Shown here piece by piece: positions 8,488 through 17,969 of a DNA stretch of 58,071 nt; within the stretch, counting starts at the first letter, position 1; each line of letters starts with the position of its first letter. The stretch comes from Dehalococcoidia bacterium. Its GTDB lineage: Bacteria; Chloroflexota; Dehalococcoidia; Lucifugimonadales; Lucifugimonadaceae. The notes below the pieces were generated by a model. The model ran no database searches, had not been told where the DNA came from, and was given only the letters and a program-made list of their open reading frames with translations. The stretch spans positions 150,325-208,395 of the forward strand of contig JAKUNJ010000004.1 of the NCBI GenBank assembly GCA_022451965.1, in the 5' to 3' direction. The translations under genes were made by a program, and so were the position numbers.

Positions 8488-9531
8488 ATGGCCATTGAAT
8501 CTCTAAACGAAGAGTGTGGGGTTTTTGGGATAATAAGTCCTAAAGAACAAGTTGCAGAATCTATTTACCTAGGTCTTTTTGCTCTACAACATAGAGGTCA
8601 AGAAAGTGCAGGAATTGCTACTTCAGACGGATCTAAATTATTCAAAAAAACAGATACAGGTCTTATAGCAAATGTATTTAAAAATATTCATGCATCAAAC
8701 CTAAAGGGTAGTTTAGGTATTGGGCACACTAGATATTCAACTACAGGTAGTGATTCAAAAAAAAATGCTCAACCCTTAATTGTTAGGGGTATTAATGGAG
8801 AAATTGCACTCGGGCATAATGGTAATTTAGTCAATACAGAAGAACTAAAAGAAAAGTTTTTATCAGAATTTCAAATTGATTATAAGACAACTGCTGACTC
8901 AGAAGTTATTGCACATATGTATGCTAATTCATTAGGAAAAGATTGGTTTGATAGATCAAATTATTGTATGAGATATATTAAGGGTGCCTTTTCTATACTT
9001 ATTATGACAAAAGATGAATTAATCGGAGCAAGAGATCCATTGGGTATCAGGCCATTGTGCCTAGGTAAAAAAGAAGGTTCATGGATCCTTTCATCTGAAT
9101 CATCAGCCTTGTCTCATATAGGAGCAGATTTTGTAAGAGAAATTGATAATGGAGAAACAGTAGTAATAAATAAAGATGGTATCCAGTCTTCTAAGTATAA
9201 TTCTAGGTCAAATGATCATAAGATGTGTATTTTTGAACAAATTTATTTTTCAAGACCTGACTCCATAATTGATGGGCAATTAGCTTATGAATCTAGAGTT
9301 AAGATGGGAGAAAGCTTAGCAAAAGAACATTCAGTTGATGCTGATATAGTAGTTGGAGTTCCCGATTCAGCAATTCCTGCAGCCATAGGGTATTCAAATG
9401 AAAGTAAAATCCCTTACACAGAAGGATTAATTAGAAATAGATATGTCGGTAGAACTTTCATATCACCTAATCAAAAATTGAGAGAGCTTGGGGTTAAGAC
9501 AAAATTTAATGTTCTAGATCAAGTAGTTTAG
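8488..9531 (+). CDS. purF: Amidophosphoribosyltransferase, N-terminal part, ended by an in-frame TAG
   Basis: PurF makes phosphoribosylamine from PRPP and glutamine, the first step of purine synthesis. This part holds the Ntn glutaminase domain (propeptide MAIESLNEE, then nucleophile Cys10 in CGVFGI; LQHRGQESAG; GHTRYSTTG) and the start of the phosphoribosyltransferase domain up to KFNVLDQVV. TAG at 9529-9531 then interrupts the frame just before the PRPP loop. I chose ATG 8488 because it gives a short propeptide like that of Bacillus PurF; ATG 8440 is in frame upstream. The fragment alone should lack PRPP amidotransferase activity. The homology continues in the same frame in the next entry. 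Confidence 0.88.
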   Translation: MAIESLNEECGVFGIISPKEQVAESIYLGLFALQHRGQESAGIATSDGSKLFKKTDTGLIANVFKNIHASNLKGSLGIGHTRYSTTGSDSKKNAQPLIVRGINGEIALGHNGNLVNTEELKEKFLSEFQIDYKTTADSEVIAHMYANSLGKDWFDRSNYCMRYIKGAFSILIMTKDELIGARDPLGIRPLCLGKKEGSWILSSESSALSHIGADFVREIDNGETVVINKDGIQSSKYNSRSNDHKMCIFEQIYFSRPDSIIDGQLAYESRVKMGESLAKEHSVDADIVVGVPDSAIPAAIGYSNESKIPYTEGLIRNRYVGRTFISPNQKLRELGVKTKFNVLDQVV

Positions 9532-9906
9532 GATAAAAAAATAATCCTAATTGATGACTCTATTGTCAGAGGTACAACTACTACTAGGGTTATAGAAATG
9601 ATAAGAGATGCTGGAGCCAAAGAAGTTCATATGAGAGTTTCTTCTCCCCCTATAACTTCTCCGTGTTATTTTGGAGTTGACATGGCTACAACATCTGAAT
9701 TATTAGCTAACCAATTTAGTATAGATGATATAAGAAAAATAATTGGTGCAGACTCTTTAGGATTTCTAAGTTTAGAAGCCTTGATAACATCTGTCAATTC
9801 AAATAAAAATAGCTATTGTAAAGCTTGCTTTACAGGTGACTACCCAATGCCTGTTCAGTTAGATTTTGATAAATTTCATTTAGAGAAAATAAAAGAAAAA
9901 AATTAG
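9532..9906 (+). pseudogene. purF: Amidophosphoribosyltransferase, C-terminal part downstream of the in-frame TAG
   Basis: In the same frame as the preceding segment, translation resumes with IILIDDSIVRGTTTTR, the PRPP-binding loop, and continues through SPPITSPCYFGVDM to the C-terminal CKACFTGDYP. The cysteines here, with the one in MCIFEQIYFSRPDS upstream, match the four ligands of the 4Fe-4S cluster in Bacillus-type PurF. The first in-frame ATG after the TAG is at 9598, beyond the PRPP loop, so reinitiation would not rescue function. One base change separates this from an intact gene of about 472 codons. A sequencing or assembly error, a population variant or a recent nonsense mutation are all possible. 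Confidence 0.85.
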
Positions 9907-9908
9907 AA

Positions 9909-10934
9909 ATGAATTCAAATTTTAGTTATAAAAAAGCTGGTGTAGATTTAGATAAATCAGATTTGATAAAAGATAAATTAGTTAATAATGTTAGCTCTAC
10001 TCATAATAAAAATGTTATAAAGAATAATGATGGATTTGGAGGATTATTCTTAACAGATAATTTGCCAAAAGATTCTATATTAGTATCAACAACAGATTCA
10101 GTGGGAACAAAAGTCAAGATTTCTGGGAAAATGGGCCTACATAAAAATTTAGGAGTTGATATCGTAAATCATTGTATAAATGATTTGATCCCTCAGGGAG
10201 CAATACCTTTATATTTTCTTGATTATTTAGCTTTTGGTAAGTTAGATGAAAAAGTAGTATTAGAAATTGTTGAGGGTATATCAGAAGCATGTTCGAAAAT
10301 TAATTGTGCAGTAATAGGTGGAGAAACAGCAACTTTGCCTGGTGTATACACTGAATATGACTATGATGTAGTTGGCTTTATGGTAGGTTCGGTTACAAAA
10401 AATAATCTTAAGTCTAAAGAAAGAGTAAAAGAAGGATTCAAGCTTATAGGAATGCCTTCAAGTGGCCTTCATACAAATGGATTCTCTTTAGTTAGATCAA
10501 TTTTTGATACTGACTCAAGTATAAAAAACTTATCTCAAAAAGTTCCTAATGAAGAAAGAAATTTAGGAGAATTATTAGCTGAACCTCATAGAGAATATTT
10601 GTCAGATATTTTTACATTTATTAATGATATTGAAGCTATTTCTCATATAACAGGAGGGGGCCTTTATAAAAATCTTCCTAGAGTTTTTCCTAATAATCTA
10701 CAAGCTAAAATTTCTAAGAATTCATGGAATATTCCTAATCTTTTCAAGTATATTCAACAAAAAGGGAACCTAAATGAGAAAGAAATGTTTGAAGTTTTTA
10801 ATATGGGTGTAGGATTAGTTCTAATAGTAGATCCTAATAATTCTCAGAATATAATAGATCAGTGCAAGGATTCTTGGTTATTAGGTGAATTAGTTCCAAA
10901 AAATATAAATGAAGAAAGTGTAGTCATAGAATAA
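9909..10934 (+). CDS. purM: Phosphoribosylformylglycinamidine cyclo-ligase (AIR synthetase)
   Basis: A 341-residue ATP-dependent enzyme forming aminoimidazole ribonucleotide. Visible family segments are SYKKAGVDLDK, the glycine-rich GFGGLFL, STTDSVGTKVKIS, GVDIVNHCINDLIPQGA, GGETATLPGVY, and the C-terminal HITGGGLYKNLPR. Length and order are normal for PurM. It starts 2 bases after the purF stop and ends 12 bases before purH, so the three are very probably one transcript; purN, often found between purM and purH, is absent. Confidence 0.96.
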   Translation: MNSNFSYKKAGVDLDKSDLIKDKLVNNVSSTHNKNVIKNNDGFGGLFLTDNLPKDSILVSTTDSVGTKVKISGKMGLHKNLGVDIVNHCINDLIPQGAIPLYFLDYLAFGKLDEKVVLEIVEGISEACSKINCAVIGGETATLPGVYTEYDYDVVGFMVGSVTKNNLKSKERVKEGFKLIGMPSSGLHTNGFSLVRSIFDTDSSIKNLSQKVPNEERNLGELLAEPHREYLSDIFTFINDIEAISHITGGGLYKNLPRVFPNNLQAKISKNSWNIPNLFKYIQQKGNLNEKEMFEVFNMGVGLVLIVDPNNSQNIIDQCKDSWLLGELVPKNINEESVVIE

Positions 10935-10946
10935 TTCAGGTATGAA

Positions 10947-12461
10947 ATGAGAGCATTAATTAGTGTTTATGACAAAACTGGTTTAGATAAAATATGCAAG
11001 GTATTGACTTCCTTAAATTATGAAATTTTTTCAACTGGTGGTACGTTAAATCATATTAAAAATTTGCATATAAAAGCTCAATCTATATCAGAAATAACTG
11101 AATTTGATGAAATCTTAGACGGCAGAGTTAAGACTCTTCACCCAAAGATATACGGTGGAATTCTAGCAAATATATCTAATTCAAAACATCTTGAAGAATT
11201 AAGGAAATATAAAATTGAACCTTTTGATGTAATAATAAATAACTTATATCCTTTTGAAAGAGTTATTGAGGATCCAAATTCTTCAGAAGATGAAATAATA
11301 GAAAATATCGATATAGGAGGGCCTTCTATGCTTAGGGCTGCAGCAAAAAATTTTCATAGAGTATCTGTTCTTGTAGATCCTAATGACTATAAATGGTTTG
11401 CAGAGAAGTTGGTTTCTAAAACATTATCATTGCAAGATAGAAAAAAACTTGCATTCAAAGTATTCGATAGAACTTCTAAGTATGATGCAAATATTTCTCG
11501 ATATCTAAACTCTAATTTTGATGAGAAAGATATTCCGGAAATATTAAAAATTTCTCAAAATAAATTATTTAATTTAAGATATGGAGAAAATCCTCATCAA
11601 AAATCAGGAATTTACTCTAATACTAATGAAGGAGTTGCTAATTCAAAACTATTACACGGTAAAGCAATGTCCTACTTGAATTTTCTAGATGCAGATGCAG
11701 CATTTTCTTCAGCTAATTTTTTTTCTGATCATACTGTAAGCATAATAAAACATACTAATGCTTGTGGTTTATCGTCAAATAATGATCAGTTAACTGCTTA
11801 TCAAAATGCGCTAAAAGGTGATCCTATATCAGCATTTGGAGGAATAATAGGATTTAATACGGAAGTTCAACCAGATACTGCTAAAGAGATATCTAAAACT
11901 TTTTATGATGTTGTAATTGCTCCATCATATTCTGATCAAGCTTTTTTGATTTTGAGTAAGAAAAAAAATATTAGATTACTTTTGTCTAAATTTTCTAAAG
12001 AAAAATATGAATATAGAACTATTAATGGTGGTATCTTATTTCAAGAAAAAGATAACCAAATAGAAAAAGTAAGCGATTGGGATTTTGTAACAAAATCAAA
12101 GCCCAATATAGATTTATATGACGATCTTCTTTTTGCTTGGAATGCTACAAAATTTGTTAAGTCTAATGCAATTGTAATTGCTGAAGGAAAATCTATTTTA
12201 GGTATTGGGTCTGGTCAACCTAATAGAATCAATAGTGTTAACCTTGCGCTATCAAGAGCTAAGCAATTGTTGACTGAAAAATCAATTTTAGCTTCAGATG
12301 CATTCTTCCCTTTTCCTGACAGTATTGATATAGCATATGAACATAATATTAAGACGATTTTGCAACCAGGAGGTTCGTTGAAGGATAATGAAGTTATTCA
12401 AAGGGCAAATCAGTATGGAATTTCTATGATATTTACTAATAAAAGGCATTTTTCCCATTAA
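10947..12461 (+). CDS. purH: Bifunctional AICAR formyltransferase / IMP cyclohydrolase
   Basis: PurH catalyses the last two steps to IMP. The N-terminal IMP cyclohydrolase (MGS-like) domain has ALISVYDKTGLDK, FSTGGT, and DGRVKTLHPKIYGGIL. The C-terminal AICAR transformylase has LRYGENPHQKSGIY, the catalytic-region KHTNACGLS, DPISAFGGIIGFN, and the terminal LQPGGSLKDNEVI. At 504 residues the length is normal. Its stop overlaps the next start by one base (TAATG), implying translational coupling. Confidence 0.97.
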   Translation: MRALISVYDKTGLDKICKVLTSLNYEIFSTGGTLNHIKNLHIKAQSISEITEFDEILDGRVKTLHPKIYGGILANISNSKHLEELRKYKIEPFDVIINNLYPFERVIEDPNSSEDEIIENIDIGGPSMLRAAAKNFHRVSVLVDPNDYKWFAEKLVSKTLSLQDRKKLAFKVFDRTSKYDANISRYLNSNFDEKDIPEILKISQNKLFNLRYGENPHQKSGIYSNTNEGVANSKLLHGKAMSYLNFLDADAAFSSANFFSDHTVSIIKHTNACGLSSNNDQLTAYQNALKGDPISAFGGIIGFNTEVQPDTAKEISKTFYDVVIAPSYSDQAFLILSKKKNIRLLLSKFSKEKYEYRTINGGILFQEKDNQIEKVSDWDFVTKSKPNIDLYDDLLFAWNATKFVKSNAIVIAEGKSILGIGSGQPNRINSVNLALSRAKQLLTEKSILASDAFFPFPDSIDIAYEHNIKTILQPGGSLKDNEVIQRANQYGISMIFTNKRHFSH

Positions 12462-13183
12462 TGATGAATGTTGAACTCATTTTCCCAGTTTTAAACGAGG
12501 CCAATTCCTTAAGAGCCCAATTAGAAAAAGTTAGAGGTTTCGTTTCAAAAAATCTTCAATATTCATTCAATATAACTGTAGTTGACAATGGATCTACTGA
12601 TGAAACAAAATTGGTTATAAAAAAAATGATTAAAGAAAAAATTGTAGATAAATATATACATTTATCTGAAAGAGGTAGAGGAAGAGCTATTAAGACTGCA
12701 ATAGATAAATCAAAAAGTGACATAGTCGCATACATGGATATAGATTTATCTACGGATCTAAAGTTTTTGATCCCACTTATAGACTCTATATACAAGTATG
12801 GATATGATATATCTATTGGATCCAGATTATCAAAAGGTTCAAAAGTTATTGGTAGAAAAATGATTAGAGAAATTACTTCTAGATCATATAACTTTATTAT
12901 TAAGTTATTCTTTCCTTTTAGTGGGATAGATGATATGCAATGTGGATTTAAGGCCTTTAAGAGGACTAGAATAAATCAGATAATTAATAATGTTTCTAAT
13001 AATAAATGGTTTTTTGATACTGAATTGATTATTATGGCGAGGAGTGAAAATCTAAAAATTGATCAAATACCAGTAGTTTGGGTGGATGATCCAAATACTA
13101 GTGTAAATATACTTACAACTGCTATTGAAGATTTAATTGGATTGATAAAGCTTAGATTAAAATTATTCAAAAAAATAGTATAA
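12461..13183 (+). CDS. Family 2 glycosyltransferase (dolichyl-phosphate mannosyltransferase-like)
   Basis: A 240-residue GT-A fold enzyme. It has the N-terminal IFPVLNEANSL, VVDNGSTDETK for nucleotide binding, ERGRGRAIKTAI, YMDIDLSTD as the metal-binding DxD, and GSRLSKGSKV and DDMQCGFKAF near the acceptor site. This pattern is typical of DPM1/ALG5-like polyprenyl-phosphate glycosyltransferases. No C-terminal membrane helices are seen, so the product probably acts at the cytoplasmic membrane face. It starts inside the purH stop codon; no functional link to purines is implied. Donor and acceptor are unknown. Confidence 0.85.
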   Translation: MMNVELIFPVLNEANSLRAQLEKVRGFVSKNLQYSFNITVVDNGSTDETKLVIKKMIKEKIVDKYIHLSERGRGRAIKTAIDKSKSDIVAYMDIDLSTDLKFLIPLIDSIYKYGYDISIGSRLSKGSKVIGRKMIREITSRSYNFIIKLFFPFSGIDDMQCGFKAFKRTRINQIINNVSNNKWFFDTELIIMARSENLKIDQIPVVWVDDPNTSVNILTTAIEDLIGLIKLRLKLFKKIV

Positions 13184-13193
13184 TTATAAACCT

Positions 13194-14195
13194 ATGACAA
13201 ATAATGAAAAGATACCAATAAATAGATCTCTTATAGTTGGAGATACTTCTGAAGTTTATCATCACCGAACACTAAATATTTTGAGAAATGAAGGTTTAAA
13301 CCCATTCGTGACTTATGAAATTGAAGCAATGTCAGAAGGAGTAGTTTGTGGTATAAATCAAATTATTGATTTGCTAGAGAATGTACTTCCTGAAGCTGAT
13401 AGAGAACTATGGGCATTACAAGAAGGCAATGAAGTCTCTAAAGGCGAAGTTGTAATAAGAATTAGATCGAGATTTGCTAATTTTGGTCTTTATGAAACTT
13501 CAATGTTAGGTACATTAACTTCGTGTAGCTCTTGGGCTACTGCCGCTCATAATTGTGTTGTTGCGGCATCAGGTATACCTGTTGTAAGTTTTGCTTCAAG
13601 ATCTGTTCATCCATCAGTTGCAGGCCAAGTTGATTATTCTGCATATATTGGAGGATGTTCTGCAGTGAGCTCAATTATTGGTGGTAAATTAACTAATACT
13701 ACTCCCTCAGGAACTATGTCTCATTCACTAGTCCTTATAATGGGAGAAACAGTCAGAGCTGCACTAGCATTCGACAGACACATGGAGAAAAATGTACCGA
13801 GAGTTGTGTTAATTGATACCTTCAAAGATGAGGTAGAAGAGGCTATTCAAGTAGGTAAGGCCTTAAAAGAATCTCTGAGAGGTATTCGTATAGAAACTCC
13901 TCCTGAAAGAGGAGGTATTACTCCAAGTTTAGTTGAAGAAATATCTCTAAAACTTAAGGGTGAAAATATTGATAGAGCAGAAATTTATGTAAGTGGAGAC
14001 TTATCTCCTGAAGATATATCTAAATATGTTGAAGAAAAATCGCCTGTCTCAGGTTTTGCGATAGATAATTACATAGCTAGAGGTTCTAATATTAAATTTA
14101 GAGCTGATATTAAGAATATTGATGGAAATGACATAGCTAGGCGAGGGAGAAAACCAGGAATAAATGTTTCTTCAAGGTTAAATAGAATTTTTTAG
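13194..14195 (+). CDS. pncB: Nicotinate phosphoribosyltransferase
   Basis: A 333-residue type II phosphoribosyltransferase converting nicotinate and PRPP to nicotinate mononucleotide in NAD salvage. It shows FVTYEIEAM near the N-terminus, the NFGLYETSMLGTL loop with the region around the catalytic His, FASRSVHPSVA, TTPSGTMSHSL and FAIDNYIARGSNI near the C-terminus. The short length and motif spacing resemble archaeal/Thermoplasma-type NAPRTases rather than long E. coli PncB. It follows the glycosyltransferase by 10 bases and overlaps the converging tilS by 18 bases. NadE in this window acts later in the same pathway. Confidence 0.88.
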   Translation: MTNNEKIPINRSLIVGDTSEVYHHRTLNILRNEGLNPFVTYEIEAMSEGVVCGINQIIDLLENVLPEADRELWALQEGNEVSKGEVVIRIRSRFANFGLYETSMLGTLTSCSSWATAAHNCVVAASGIPVVSFASRSVHPSVAGQVDYSAYIGGCSAVSSIIGGKLTNTTPSGTMSHSLVLIMGETVRAALAFDRHMEKNVPRVVLIDTFKDEVEEAIQVGKALKESLRGIRIETPPERGGITPSLVEEISLKLKGENIDRAEIYVSGDLSPEDISKYVEEKSPVSGFAIDNYIARGSNIKFRADIKNIDGNDIARRGRKPGINVSSRLNRIF

Positions 14196-15521
14196 TAAAG
14201 ATAACTCTAATACTTTTTTATCTTTCTTTTGGACATATGAATCAATTGATTGTCTAACTCCAATAATCCATAAAATCTGTTTTTCGGTGCAAAGTAAAAG
14301 CACATTTTCTTTCTTTTTTTTATTATTTGAAATGATTTTTTTTACTCTACTTGAAAATGCCATGTCTTTAGATTGATGCAACCTGTCTCCGTCTCTTTTT
14401 GATCTGATATATAAATTTTTATTAATAAATTTTTCACTTATAAATATTTTATTTTCATTATTTATAATCAGATTTGATGGAGTATTTATTATTTTAGAAA
14501 CTAATGTTATTTGTTCATTAATTCTTGCTTTACCAGGCATTTTTATTTTTAACTTGAAATCCTCTTGTTTCCTCTTATTCTTAAGGTTTTCAAGAATAAA
14601 ATAACCATCTTTTTCATTTAAAATAATATCACCAGGTAAATTCTCAGATTTTGATTTTCCTAATAGCACATCTTCAATCATTTGATGGTGATCATAAGAA
14701 AAAAAATATCCTTTTTCAGAATTTTTTAAATTATTTAATCTATCTAAAATAATTGCTTTTGCTTGGGCTAAGTTCATTCCTTCAAATTCATTATTATAAA
14801 GAATTTTATTACTTGATTCTTTATCAATTATTTTAGATAAATTATTAATCGACTTTCTTATGTTAGGATTAATTTTTTCCAGTTCTGGAATAATCTTGTT
14901 TCTAATTAAGTTTCTTGAATAAAAATTTGATTTATTCGACCTATCCAATCTAAACTTAATTTTTTTTTCTTTACATAATTTTTCTATTTCTTTTTTTTGA
15001 ATATCAATCAAAGGCCGAAAAAGAGTAATTCTTTTTTTATTTCTTTGAATTATTTTTTTGCTTCTTATTCCTTTTAATCCATTAATATTTGTTCCTCTAG
15101 TAATATTCAAAAGAATAGTTTCAATGTGGTCATCTTGATTATGACCTAAGAAAATATAACTAGTATCTAATTTCCTAGATAGATCAAAAAACTTTTGAAT
15201 TCTATAATTTCTTGCCTTTTCTTGAATTCCTGACTTATGAGAACTCAAGTCAAATTCAAATTTAAGTAGTCTTAAGTTTAATTTTTTACAACTTTCAATT
15301 ACCATTAGTTCATCATTATCAGAATCTGTTCCTCTTAATTTGAAATTTATATGGCAAACAATTATATTTTCTTTAGCATTCTTGATTTTTTGGTAAAGTA
15401 TATTTAATAATAATGTTGAATCGGGTCCACCTGAACATCCAACTATTATTTTCTTTTTCCCTGCAAGAACATTATTAGGAATTCTTTTATATATAAGATA
15501 ATCTGAACTATGTTTTAACAT
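14178..15521 (-). CDS. tilS: tRNA(Ile)-lysidine synthetase
   Basis: TilS adds lysine to C34 of the CAU-anticodon isoleucine tRNA so that it reads AUA, a codon this AT-rich genome uses heavily. The PP-loop ATP-binding motif SGGPDS is at residues 30-35. HNQDDHIETILLNITRGT and FRPLI follow, and the C-terminal TilS domain is recognised by RSKRDGDRLHQ. The 447-residue length is usual. The start overlaps the end of the CNNM gene by 14 bases, and the end overlaps pncB on the other strand. Confidence 0.94.
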   Translation of the reverse strand: MLKHSSDYLIYKRIPNNVLAGKKKIIVGCSGGPDSTLLLNILYQKIKNAKENIIVCHINFKLRGTDSDNDELMVIESCKKLNLRLLKFEFDLSSHKSGIQEKARNYRIQKFFDLSRKLDTSYIFLGHNQDDHIETILLNITRGTNINGLKGIRSKKIIQRNKKRITLFRPLIDIQKKEIEKLCKEKKIKFRLDRSNKSNFYSRNLIRNKIIPELEKINPNIRKSINNLSKIIDKESSNKILYNNEFEGMNLAQAKAIILDRLNNLKNSEKGYFFSYDHHQMIEDVLLGKSKSENLPGDIILNEKDGYFILENLKNKRKQEDFKLKIKMPGKARINEQITLVSKIINTPSNLIINNENKIFISEKFINKNLYIRSKRDGDRLHQSKDMAFSSRVKKIISNNKKKKENVLLLCTEKQILWIIGVRQSIDSYVQKKDKKVLELSLLKNSI

Positions 15522-16791
15522 TTTTCTTAATAAAGTTTGAAGGAACTCTAATTTGAACCTTGATTATTTTATTTTTATCAATTTCTGAAATTGTAAATCT
15601 TGATCCATTAAAATTTGTCCTAGCATCCTTTTCTGGAATTGTTTGTAATCTATCTATTATAAATCCACCTAAAGTTTCATATCTTCCTTCAGGAATATCT
15701 AATTTAATTTCATCATTTATTTCGTCAATAGATATTCCTCCGTCAGCAAGAAATGTATCATTTCCTACTTTTACTATTTTTTTTACTGGTGATTCACCTT
15801 CTTCTCCAATTTCTCCTACTATTTTCTCAATACATCTAGATAATGTTAATAATCCTGAAATATCTCCGAATTCATCTATTGCTAGTGTCATCTTATTTCC
15901 GCTATTTTGAAATTCTTCTAATAGATCATCTAAGATTTTCATTTCTGGAGAAAACATTACTTCTCTCATAATCAAATTTACGGGTTTAGATTTGTCAGAT
16001 TTTTCATCTGATAGATATACCATCACATCTTTCACACTTATTATTCCAACAACCTCATCTAATGACTTATTACAAACAGGAAATCTTGTATGAGGGCTTT
16101 TTTTATATATTTTTAGAAACGAACTTAGACTTAAGTTTTGATCAATCCAAATAATTTCTGGCCTAGGTGTCATTATATCTTTTATTTCTGTTTCACTAAA
16201 TCTAAATATATTTTCTAACATTTCGCCTTGTGAGGATTCTACTGTTCCTTCTTCTTCTCCAATATCAATCAATTTTCTTAATTCTCCTGTTGTAACAGCA
16301 GGATTATCATTTATAGATTCCTTTAGTAAAGTTTTAGTTATAACTTTAGGTATAAGTGTAAATGTCCACACAGCAGGTCCTGAAATTTTCATTAATCCTC
16401 TAATGATTCTGATAACAAATAAAGACCATTGATCAGCTACTCTTGTAGATAAAGATTTAGGAGTTAGTTCTCCAAAACTCACAACTATTATTGTTGAAAT
16501 AATCGTAGCTATAATCACTCCATTTACTGATCCAGATCCAAAAATGTTCAGGACTAAGGCTCCTACTAATGTTGCTATAAGAACATTTAGTAAATTTCCG
16601 AAAAGTAGTAAAGTACCAAAAAACTTTTCATTTTCTTCCAAAGTTTTTTCTATAGCCATTGCTTTTTTATTACCCTGATCAGATAGATGTTTTATTCTGA
16701 CTTTATTAACTGCTATGATAGAAGCTTCAGATGCACTGATAAATGCACTTCCCATTAATGCAAAAATTATAATTATTATTAAAACTAACAC
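15508..16791 (-). CDS. CNNM/CorC-type membrane protein with CBS pair (hemolysin C-like transporter)
   Basis: A 427-residue membrane protein. The N-terminal DUF21/CNNM region (about 1-190) has three to four hydrophobic helices and the family pattern SAFISASEASIIAVNKVRIKHL. A CBS pair (about 200-325) includes IMTPRPEIIW and VGIISVKDVMVYL. A CorC_HlyC domain (about 340-420) carries GRYETLGGFIIDRL. Relatives are Mg2+/Co2+ exporters or sodium-coupled Mg2+ transporters; 'hemolysin' is a historical name. It begins 44 bases after recA and is coupled to tilS by overlap. Confidence 0.9.
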   Translation of the reverse strand: MLVLIIIIIFALMGSAFISASEASIIAVNKVRIKHLSDQGNKKAMAIEKTLEENEKFFGTLLLFGNLLNVLIATLVGALVLNIFGSGSVNGVIIATIISTIIVVSFGELTPKSLSTRVADQWSLFVIRIIRGLMKISGPAVWTFTLIPKVITKTLLKESINDNPAVTTGELRKLIDIGEEEGTVESSQGEMLENIFRFSETEIKDIMTPRPEIIWIDQNLSLSSFLKIYKKSPHTRFPVCNKSLDEVVGIISVKDVMVYLSDEKSDKSKPVNLIMREVMFSPEMKILDDLLEEFQNSGNKMTLAIDEFGDISGLLTLSRCIEKIVGEIGEEGESPVKKIVKVGNDTFLADGGISIDEINDEIKLDIPEGRYETLGGFIIDRLQTIPEKDARTNFNGSRFTISEIDKNKIIKVQIRVPSNFIKKNVKT

Positions 16792-16835
16792 ATTAAGATT
16801 CTACATCATAATTTAAATTTTAATAAAATTTGTTT

Positions 16836-17876
16836 CTATGCCTCTAGGATATCAAGAGACTCATCTTCAATTTCTATTGAAGGATTCATTATCAGACCTT
16901 CAATTTCATTTGATATTTCTTGGTTATTCTTAAGAAATTTTCTTACAGACTCTCTTCCTTGTCCAAGTCTTTCTCCCTTAAACGAGTAAAACGAACCATT
17001 TTTTTCAACGATATTTCTTGATACACCTATGTCTAAAAGTTCCCCTTCTTTTGAAATACCTTCGTTATACAATATCTCTATTTCTGATTTTTTAAACGGT
17101 GGAGCTACTTTATTCTTAACAACTCTTACTCTGACCTTATTTCCAACAAGCTCCTCTCCAATTTTTAGAGATTCTGATCTTCTTAAATCTATCCTCACTG
17201 AACTATAAAATTTAAGAGCCCTACCTCCTGGTGTTACTTCAGGAGAACCAAATATTACTCCTACCTTTTCTCTTAATTGATTAATGAAAACGCAAGTAGT
17301 ATTTGTTTTATGAATTGTTGAGGTTAGTTTTCTTAATGCTTGTGACATTAATCTTGCTTGTGCACCAATGTGGTAGTCTCCCATTTCACCTTCTAATTCT
17401 GCATTAGGCACTAGCGCTGCAACAGAGTCTACTACGATAATATCTAGTGCACCTGATCTCACAAGGTGATCTGTAATCTCTAGGGCTTCTTCAGCTGAGT
17501 TAGGTTGGGATATTAGAAGCTCCTGATTATTAACACCTATTTTGCTAGCATAGCTGGGATCCATTGCATGTTCTACATCTATATATGCCGCTTGCCCTCC
17601 ATTTTTTTGTGCTTGGGCAATACATGATAACGCTAATGTACTTTTTCCTGCACTTTCTGCTCCAAATATTTCAACAATTCTTCCTCTTGGCAGGCCGCCT
17701 ATTCCAAGCGCGATATCTAGCCCAATTGATCCAGTTGATATAGACTGAATTGATTCATCAATTTCAGAGCTTTCACTCATTCGCATTACTGCACCTTTTC
17801 CAAAGCTTTTTTCTATTTGTTCAATTGTAAGCTCAATAGTTCCGTTTTCTTTTTTTTGAGTTTTTTTTCTTGCCAC
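16836..17876 (-). CDS. recA: Recombinase RecA
   Basis: A 346-residue DNA strand-exchange ATPase. Walker A is GAESAGKST at 72-80. Further RecA hallmarks are [10 protein letters not shown], the Walker B strand [12 protein letters not shown], loop L1 with [17 protein letters not shown], loop L2 with [14 protein letters not shown] and TTPGG-like [10 protein letters not shown]. The acidic C-terminus is short. It promotes homologous recombination and LexA cleavage. The start is GTG at 17876 with GGAG 6 bases upstream. A promoter-like region with a possible LexA box lies immediately upstream. Confidence 0.98.
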   Translation of the reverse strand: MARKKTQKKENGTIELTIEQIEKSFGKGAVMRMSESSEIDESIQSISTGSIGLDIALGIGGLPRGRIVEIFGAESAGKSTLALSCIAQAQKNGGQAAYIDVEHAMDPSYASKIGVNNQELLISQPNSAEEALEITDHLVRSGALDIIVVDSVAALVPNAELEGEMGDYHIGAQARLMSQALRKLTSTIHKTNTTCVFINQLREKVGVIFGSPEVTPGGRALKFYSSVRIDLRRSESLKIGEELVGNKVRVRVVKNKVAPPFKKSEIEILYNEGISKEGELLDIGVSRNIVEKNGSFYSFKGERLGQGRESVRKFLKNNQEISNEIEGLIMNPSIEIEDESLDILEA

Positions 17877-17906
17877 TTTTTATCTCCAAATTTTATATAT
17901 ATCATT

Positions 17907-17936
17907 AATATAGCACAAATGTTCTAAATCATTCAA
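17907..17936 (-). promoter_or_regulatory. recA: Candidate recA promoter
   Basis: On the minus strand, a -35-like TTGAAT (17936-17931) and a -10-like TATATT (17912-17907) are separated by 18 bases, 31 bases upstream of the GTG. The spacing is good for a housekeeping sigma factor. The -35 matches four of six consensus positions. Confidence 0.5.
17913..17924 (-). promoter_or_regulatory. Possible LexA/SOS box in the recA promoter
   Basis: The minus strand reads GAACATTTGTGC, one mismatch from the Gram-positive-type LexA palindrome GAAC-N4-GTTC. It lies in the promoter spacer directly abutting the -10 hexamer, where a repressor would block polymerase. No lexA gene is present in the window, so this rests on site sequence and position alone. 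Confidence 0.4.
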
Positions 17937-17946
17937 GACAGCTGTC
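17937..17946. repeat. Perfect 10-bp palindrome upstream of recA
   Basis: GACAGCTGTC is a perfect palindrome immediately upstream of the candidate recA -35. It could be an operator half of a larger arrangement with the SOS-like box, or chance; the flanks are not symmetric. Confidence 0.3.
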
Positions 17947-17969
17947 AATAAACGTACAAGCATTTTTCT

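Noticed and set aside
9529-9531. Programmed stop-codon readthrough or TAG recoding in purF
   Set aside because: The following bases (GATAAA) do not resemble a known readthrough context, TAG ends other genes normally, and RF1 is intact.
15560-15910. 116-codon plus-strand frame opposite the CNNM gene
   Set aside because: It is antisense to clearly conserved CBS and CorC_HlyC sequence and encodes nothing recognisable.
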